NCBI GenBank assembly: GCA_003662715.1
Contig: QMYO01000041.1
Location: forward strand, 1 to 9,714
Direction: 5' to 3'
Source of the DNA: Candidatus Bathyarchaeota archaeon
GTDB taxonomy: Archaea > Thermoproteota > Bathyarchaeia > Bathyarchaeales > Bathyarchaeaceae
DNA length: 9,714 bases
A program made the position numbers and the translations under genes. The notes under the pieces are model-generated. The model did no database searches. It saw only the letters and a program-made list of their open reading frames with translations, and was not told where the DNA came from. This document shows, piece by piece, positions 7,012 through 9,714 of the stretch (its first letter is position 1; every line of letters starts with the position of its first letter).

Positions 7012-7632
7012 TTAGGTTTTATCCGTTGAATGATTCTGTCCTTTAACAGTTCGTCTAAACTCATCCACATCGCCCACGAGTCCGATTAGAGGGTTATCTG
7101 CAATTTCTGTTAGGAGGTGATGTTTAGTCTTTGCCCTTTTTTCAAATTCCCTTTCGGACCAAAGGATATAGTTGATTTCTCTCCCTATTTCTTTTTCAAC
7201 TTTTCTAATTCCGGCTATTAGATTCTCTTCGGCAATGTCGCCGATGATTAGCAGATCGACGTCGCTCGTTTCAAGTTCTTCTCCTCTTGCCACGGAACCG
7301 TAGATTAGTGCGTATTTGGCTTTTTTGAGTTCTGGTAAAGATGACTTCAATTGTTGACCTAGAGCAGTGGTTTTTAAGAGAAGTTTTCTTAATTCGTCGT
7401 ATATGATAGAATCCTTGTTGATTGTGAACAGCCTGAGTTTTCCTTTTCTTTCCTCGGTTACAAGACCAAGATCCTTCAGCTTTTCGATCTCTTTGTATAC
7501 AACGCTGAATGTGAGTCCGAGTTCCTTTGACAACTGGCGAATGTATAAGCTACGGTTAGGGTTTATGACTAGCTTAGAAAGGAGGAGAACTCTTGTTCTC
7601 GATCCGAACAGTTTATCTACTTGAGAGGTCAT
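7012..7632 (-). CDS. Winged-helix / MNT nucleotidyltransferase, likely antitoxin partner of the HEPN protein
   Basis: A 206-residue two-domain protein. Residues about 8-72 form a winged helix-turn-helix (SLYIRQLSKELGLTFSVVYK, then GLVTEERKGKLRLF), suggesting DNA binding and autoregulation. Residues about 105-170 are a minimal nucleotidyltransferase with G112-S-x-A-R-G117 and the metal-binding D124-V-D126. I start it at ATG 7632. The frame is open to 7695, but a TATA box at 7663-7656 is about 28 nt before 7632, giving a leaderless mRNA, and the longer form would begin upstream of the promoter. It is followed by the HEPN gene after a 6-nt gap in the same operon. Repeat B lies directly upstream of the promoter. 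Confidence 0.87.
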   Translation of the reverse strand: MTSQVDKLFGSRTRVLLLSKLVINPNRSLYIRQLSKELGLTFSVVYKEIEKLKDLGLVTEERKGKLRLFTINKDSIIYDELRKLLLKTTALGQQLKSSLPELKKAKYALIYGSVARGEELETSDVDLLIIGDIAEENLIAGIRKVEKEIGREINYILWSEREFEKRAKTKHHLLTEIADNPLIGLVGDVDEFRRTVKGQNHSTDKT

Positions 7633-7654
7633 GATATCTATTTTAGAGATAAAA

Positions 7655-7665
7655 CTATTTATACC
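7655..7665 (-). promoter_or_regulatory. TATA promoter of the MNT-HEPN operon
   Basis: The minus strand reads GGTATAAATAG, a near-ideal archaeal TATA box. Its centre is about 28 nt from the ATG at 7632, which indicates leaderless transcription and fixes the start of the nucleotidyltransferase. Confidence 0.65.
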
Positions 7666-7699
7666 TAACGGTTTCAAAAACTGAAATAAACGCATCCTG

Positions 7700-7756
7700 T
7701 GGCGCCGGGAATTAGATCCAAACCTACGTTTAAATCCTTGTTTTTTGGCATGGACC
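7700..7756 (-). repeat. tRNA-3'-end-derived repeat, copy B (type 1)
   Basis: It begins with TGGCGCCGGG (encoded CCA, discriminator and acceptor strand when read on the minus strand), followed by a decayed T-arm (AATTAGATCCAAACCTACG). Then comes the type-1 block GTTTAAATCCTTGTTTTTT with CATGGACC. The same block and order occur in copies A and C. It sits between the MNT-HEPN operon and the two-gene plus-strand cassette. Confidence 0.7.
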
Positions 7757-7875
7757 CCGGAGAAAACGACGATCGCATTTCAGACTTTTAGAACTAGAGG
7801 CTACCTCTTCTCCTTGGGTACGTGGCTGTCTAAATAGAGAAAATTAACAACTTAGGATTTACATGAAAGACTTAT

Positions 7876-7885
7876 GTATATATTA
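7876..7885 (+). promoter_or_regulatory. TATA promoter of the two-gene cassette
   Basis: GTATATATTA has its centre 22-24 nt before the ATG at 7903, suggesting a leaderless transcript. No Shine-Dalgarno sequence precedes this ATG. Confidence 0.5.
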
Positions 7886-7902
7886 CTTAGGAAAAGACTA
7901 CT

Positions 7903-8196
7903 ATGAAACATCCTTTGATCATTGTTAGAATTTCTAAGAAATTGAAACAGCGTTGGATTGCGAAACACGAGAAAAACGGGCTTGACGAGTGGCGTCTTGC
8001 TTCTTTTGTTAAATCTCAGTATTTTCTATGCGGGTTTGACCGTTTAGGCGAAGAAGTGCTTCTCTTTAAGTTTAGATTTCAGAAAAAGGGTGGACAGCCA
8101 ATGAGGGCAACGCTGTGGGTTAGGAAAAAGAAAATAAATGGCGGGATCGTAGAGTTAATTGTGTTTCGGGGGCATGTTGAGTCTCTTGAAGGCTAG
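7903..8196 (+). CDS. Hypothetical small basic protein, first gene of a two-gene cassette
   Basis: A 97-residue protein I do not recognise. It is Lys/Arg-rich with aromatic residues: an N-terminal basic helix (RISKKLKQRWIAKHEK), a central beta-like stretch (EEVLLFKFRFQKKG), and a C-terminal beta pair (RATLWVRKKK, IVELIVFRG). It has no membrane segment and one cysteine (C38). The gene lies between repeats B and C, has its own TATA box, and ends 4 nt before the next gene, so the pair is an operon. Size, charge and pairing resemble a toxin or nucleic-acid-binding member of a TA-like pair, but nothing in the sequence proves it. Confidence 0.7.
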   Translation: MKHPLIIVRISKKLKQRWIAKHEKNGLDEWRLASFVKSQYFLCGFDRLGEEVLLFKFRFQKKGGQPMRATLWVRKKKINGGIVELIVFRGHVESLEG

Positions 8197-8200
8197 TAAA

Positions 8201-8497
8201 ATGGAATTAATGGAAAAGGTTCCAATCAAAATAGATAAAAATCTAGTTCCTATGGCACTCCCTGAAGAGCTGATCCTCTATACAATTGATTCGTCTCACC
8301 TACTGCTAGCTATAAAACCATTACGCGATTTCGAGACGAAGGCTTTGTCTAAAAACAATGTCAAAGTCAAACTTGAAGGAAATGAATACCTAGTAGAATT
8401 ACCCAAGAAAATCTACAACTTTTATCATATGGACGAGGCTGACTATACGGTTATGGTTTCTGAAATAAGTCCAAGAACAATAGAGATATTGCTTTAG
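8201..8497 (+). CDS. Hypothetical protein with an AbrB-like C-terminal pattern, second gene of the cassette
   Basis: A 98-residue protein. The frame is open earlier (TTG 8159), but ATG 8201 is preferred: GAAGG lies 8 nt upstream and the gene then follows the previous stop by only 4 nt. The C-terminal half (VKLEGNEYLVELPKKIYNFY followed by DYTVMVSE and RTIEIL) has the strand-LPKxI-helix-strand rhythm of AbrB/MazE-type swapped-hairpin DNA-binding domains. The similarity is by eye and weak. If correct, it would be the antitoxin or regulator of the upstream small basic protein. A T-rich run follows the stop. Confidence 0.68.
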   Translation: MELMEKVPIKIDKNLVPMALPEELILYTIDSSHLLLAIKPLRDFETKALSKNNVKVKLEGNEYLVELPKKIYNFYHMDEADYTVMVSEISPRTIEILL

Positions 8498-8510
8498 TTT
8501 CCTTTTTGTA
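8498..8510 (+). terminator. T-rich terminator after the two-gene cassette
   Basis: TTTCCTTTTTG directly follows the stop codon, an archaeal-type T-run terminator without an obvious hairpin. Confidence 0.4.
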
Positions 8511-8566
8511 TACTCGAATCTTTAGCAGTTTTTAAACTGAAATGGAAAGTGACATCGTTATAAGAA

Positions 8567-8622
8567 GTTTAGCGCCGGGGGGTTAGGTTCAAACCTACGT
8601 TTAAATCCTTGTTTTTCATGGA
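8567..8622 (-). repeat. tRNA-3'-end-derived repeat, copy C (type 1)
   Basis: GTTTAGCGCCGGGGG matches the flank and acceptor strand of the tRNA-Ser gene (GTTTGGCGCCGGGGG) with one difference. A T-arm-like palindrome (TTAGGTTCAAACCTACG) follows, then the type-1 block GTTTAAATCCTTGTTTTT and CATGGA. It separates the two-gene cassette from the methyltransferase module. Confidence 0.7.
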
Positions 8623-8623
8623 A

Positions 8624-8707
8624 TCAGAAATCCAAGTGAACGCCGCGCGTGCTAAACACGAAAATCGATACCATCAAGAGGATAATCAAACCCATTATTG
8701 CTATCAT
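8624..8707 (-). CDS. Possible 27-residue membrane peptide coupled to the methyltransferase
   Basis: The ATG at 8707 overlaps the methyltransferase stop (ATGA), and the ORF encodes MIAIMGLIILLMVSIFVFST plus seven more residues. Residues 2-19 would form a single transmembrane helix. The overlap suggests translational coupling. There is no known family I can name, and a random short ORF is quite possible. It ends 2 nt before repeat C, so it could also be a truncated piece of a longer protein interrupted by the repeat. Confidence 0.33.
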   Translation of the reverse strand: MIAIMGLIILLMVSIFVFSTRGVHLDF

Positions 8708-9234
8708 TTTTGTTCAGCACGCTTCCGTAGTTTTGGAAACCACTTAGGCACTAGTTTTTGGTATGCAATATACTCTTCACCGAGTATTCTTATCAGATCT
8801 TTTTCCTCATATGTTGCCATCTTATTGTATAGGATGAAGAACGCTAGCCAAACTCCAAATGAAAGGAGCGAGGGACTGATAAAGAAAAATCCTAGGCAGA
8901 ACAGTAGGATTCCAAGATACATGGGATGTCGAACCCAAGAATAAACACCTGAGTCAATGAGTCTAGGTTGATCAGTTATTTCACCGAAAACTGCTTTGTG
9001 TGACTTTGCTATGAGATATAAGCCAAAACCCAGTGAAAGAATCGCTGGTAGTAGGAGCACAGGAAGAGACAACAACCCAGCCAAGACTGTTGAGTACCTA
9101 AAGACAAAGAAACTCAAAGAATCTATCGCCCATACCACAAAGAACAAGATTATCACTATGAGCTGAATTTGGTCGCAATGCGGATATTCAGACCCCAAGC
9201 CAGTTTTATTCTTTGAAATTTTAACCACAACCAT
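8704..9234 (-). CDS. Integral membrane methyltransferase, isoprenylcysteine carboxylmethyltransferase / PEMT-like
   Basis: A 176-residue membrane protein with hydrophobic segments at about 22-45, 50-75 and 104-137. The family signature is clear: GVYSWVRHPMYLG at residues 96-108, then E143-E-K-D-L and GEEYIAYQKLVPKWFP at 152-167, which in ICMT-like enzymes shape the S-adenosylmethionine site. The substrate cannot be read from the sequence; family members methylate isoprenylcysteine, lipids or other membrane-associated groups. The ATG at 9234 has no Shine-Dalgarno sequence, but a TATA-like run at 9271-9279 predicts a start about 13-15 nt upstream. It lies between repeats C and E. Confidence 0.87.
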   Translation of the reverse strand: MVVVKISKNKTGLGSEYPHCDQIQLIVIILFFVVWAIDSLSFFVFRYSTVLAGLLSLPVLLLPAILSLGFGLYLIAKSHKAVFGEITDQPRLIDSGVYSWVRHPMYLGILLFCLGFFFISPSLLSFGVWLAFFILYNKMATYEEKDLIRILGEEYIAYQKLVPKWFPKLRKRAEQK

Positions 9235-9270
9235 TGAGCGCTTAATATTTCCAAATTTCCATGCACGTAT

Positions 9271-9279
9271 ATTATATAT
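9271..9279 (-). promoter_or_regulatory. TATA promoter of the methyltransferase gene
   Basis: The minus strand reads AAATATATAATATACG. The expected start is near 9249, giving a very short leader before the ATG at 9234. The surrounding sequence is AT-rich, so the exact box is uncertain. Confidence 0.45.
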
Positions 9280-9332
9280 TTATGTTACAAGACCCAAGTC
9301 AATTACATCAGCATAGTTGTCGCATGCCTCAT

Positions 9333-9395
9333 GCAGGTGTAGGATTTGAACCCGCGACAAATGGAGATATCACCAGCAAGCTCCTTTTTTCTTTG
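9333..9395 (-). repeat. tRNA-3'-end-derived repeat, copy E (type 2)
   Basis: It has a T-loop signature (GGATTTGAACCC on plus, GGGTTCAAATCC on minus), then GGAGATATCACCAGCAAGCTCC and a T-run. The part beyond the T-arm aligns with copy D (GGAGATGTCACCA...CTCC...TTTTTCT). The acceptor half differs: CATGCAGGTGT replaces GGCGCCGGGG, so it derives from another tRNA or has decayed. On the minus strand GGAG...CTCC can pair. No matching 5' half of a tRNA is found upstream. Confidence 0.5.
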
Positions 9396-9514
9396 TAGGA
9401 AAAGAAATTGTCCTTTCTTGCTTTATTTAACTGTTTCTAACAATTTTATGAGCGTGACAGTGTAATGTAACTTCTATCTTAAACCGTTTCGATTTAAACG
9501 TAGTTTGTGTAGTT

Positions 9515-9659
9515 TGGCGCCGGGGGTGGGATTTGAACCCACGCGACCCATAAAAGGTCACAGGCTATCTAAGTCAGCTCCAGGCTTAAGCTCCATTCAG
9601 AGATTGGAACTGCTCCATACCTGATTTCCCGCATTTGTTAGGCTCTAGGAGACCCCGGC
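9515..9659 (-). tRNA. tRNA-Ser (probable anticodon GGA), interrupted, with an unusual D-arm
   Basis: Read on the minus strand, the 5' acceptor strand GCCGGGG (9659-9653) pairs with CCCCGGC (9525-9519), then discriminator G and encoded CCA (9517-9515). The T-arm GTGGG-TTCAAAT-CCCAC (9542-9526) is perfect. A long variable arm (GACC/GGTC core with a 7-nt loop, extendable to 6 bp) makes it class II, and G73 indicates serine. The anticodon stem is CAGGT (9623-9619) with GCCTG (9565-9561), and AT-GGA-G follows the 5' strand, giving anticodon GGA. About 46 nt between that loop and GCCTG is probably one intron, or a 26-nt plus a 20-nt intron, since AGCCTG occurs twice. I could not find a standard bulge-helix-bulge. 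The D region is about 29 nt long and lacks the usual GG, so the splice sites and function are uncertain. Confidence 0.75.
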
Positions 9660-9689
9660 GGTGCTGTTCATAAGTTTATTGGGGAGGGT

Positions 9690-9700
9690 GTTTTATAGCT
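9690..9700 (-). promoter_or_regulatory. TATA promoter of the tRNA-Ser gene
   Basis: The minus strand reads AGCTATAAAAC with its centre about 36 nt before the mature tRNA 5' end. That predicts a short 5' leader of about 10 nt removed by RNase P and supports the tRNA gene being transcribed. Confidence 0.6.
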
Positions 9701-9714
9701 TTTGAAATTAAAAC

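Noticed and set aside
7633..7695. Longer N-terminus for the nucleotidyltransferase (start at 7695)
   Set aside because: A strong TATA box lies inside this extension and places the transcript start at the ATG at 7632.
8609..8944. Plus-strand ORF of 111 residues
   Set aside because: Mostly antisense to the well-supported methyltransferase, starts inside repeat C, and has no family features.
9333..9395. 3' half of a split (trans-spliced) tRNA
   Set aside because: Attractive for archaea, but the T-stem has mismatches, no 5' half with a complementary acceptor is in the window, and no bulge-helix-bulge leader is evident.
6516..9543. The tRNA-like fragments as a CRISPR array
   Set aside because: Copies are hundreds to thousands of bases apart, diverged, and separated by genes rather than uniform spacers.

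Overview
The window looks archaeal. The minus strand carries the block uS13 - uS4 - uS11 - RNA polymerase subunit D, which is the archaeal gene order. Subunit D has the archaeal ferredoxin-like cysteine insert. Promoters look like BRE/TATA boxes about 25 bp before the start, and several genes appear leaderless. The tRNA has the archaeal class II serine form and is interrupted by an insertion. Gene style and AT-richness suggest a TACK-group archaeon, possibly Bathyarchaeia-like, but that placement is an inference.

Layout. 1-2003 (-): translation/transcription operon rps13-rps4-rps11-rpoD; the TGA/ATG junctions overlap by one base and rpoD runs off the left edge. 2191-2391 (-): a small CxxC/CxxH protein. 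About 2568-2680 (-): a structured RNA candidate with its own TATA box and a 10-bp hairpin that includes a G-U pair. 2883-3398 (-): an unknown protein with a four-cysteine C-terminus. 3633-4703 (+): a flippase-like/LPG-synthase-type polytopic membrane protein.

4704-9514 is an accessory region. It holds a possible frameshifted gene remnant, a DUF4143-type AAA ATPase (5093-6370, +), a wHTH-nucleotidyltransferase/HEPN toxin-antitoxin-like pair (7632-6583, -), an unrecognised two-gene cassette (7903-8497, +), and a membrane methyltransferase with a possible 27-aa coupled peptide (9234-8624, -). At 9515-9659 (-) lies an interrupted tRNA-Ser(GGA) gene with an abnormal D-arm.

The main observation is that the accessory modules are separated by five degenerate copies of a tRNA 3' end (T-arm plus acceptor strand), near 4737, 6516, 7700, 8567 and 9333. 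All lie in the same orientation as the tRNA-Ser gene, on the side of its 3' end. The copy at 6516-6568 matches 9491-9543 at 46 of 53 ungapped positions, including flank outside the tRNA. The copies form two subfamilies by their other half. This fits repeated insertion at, or duplication from, the tRNA-Ser locus, with small defence/TA-like cassettes accumulating between attachment-site scars. No integrase is visible, so the mechanism is an inference.
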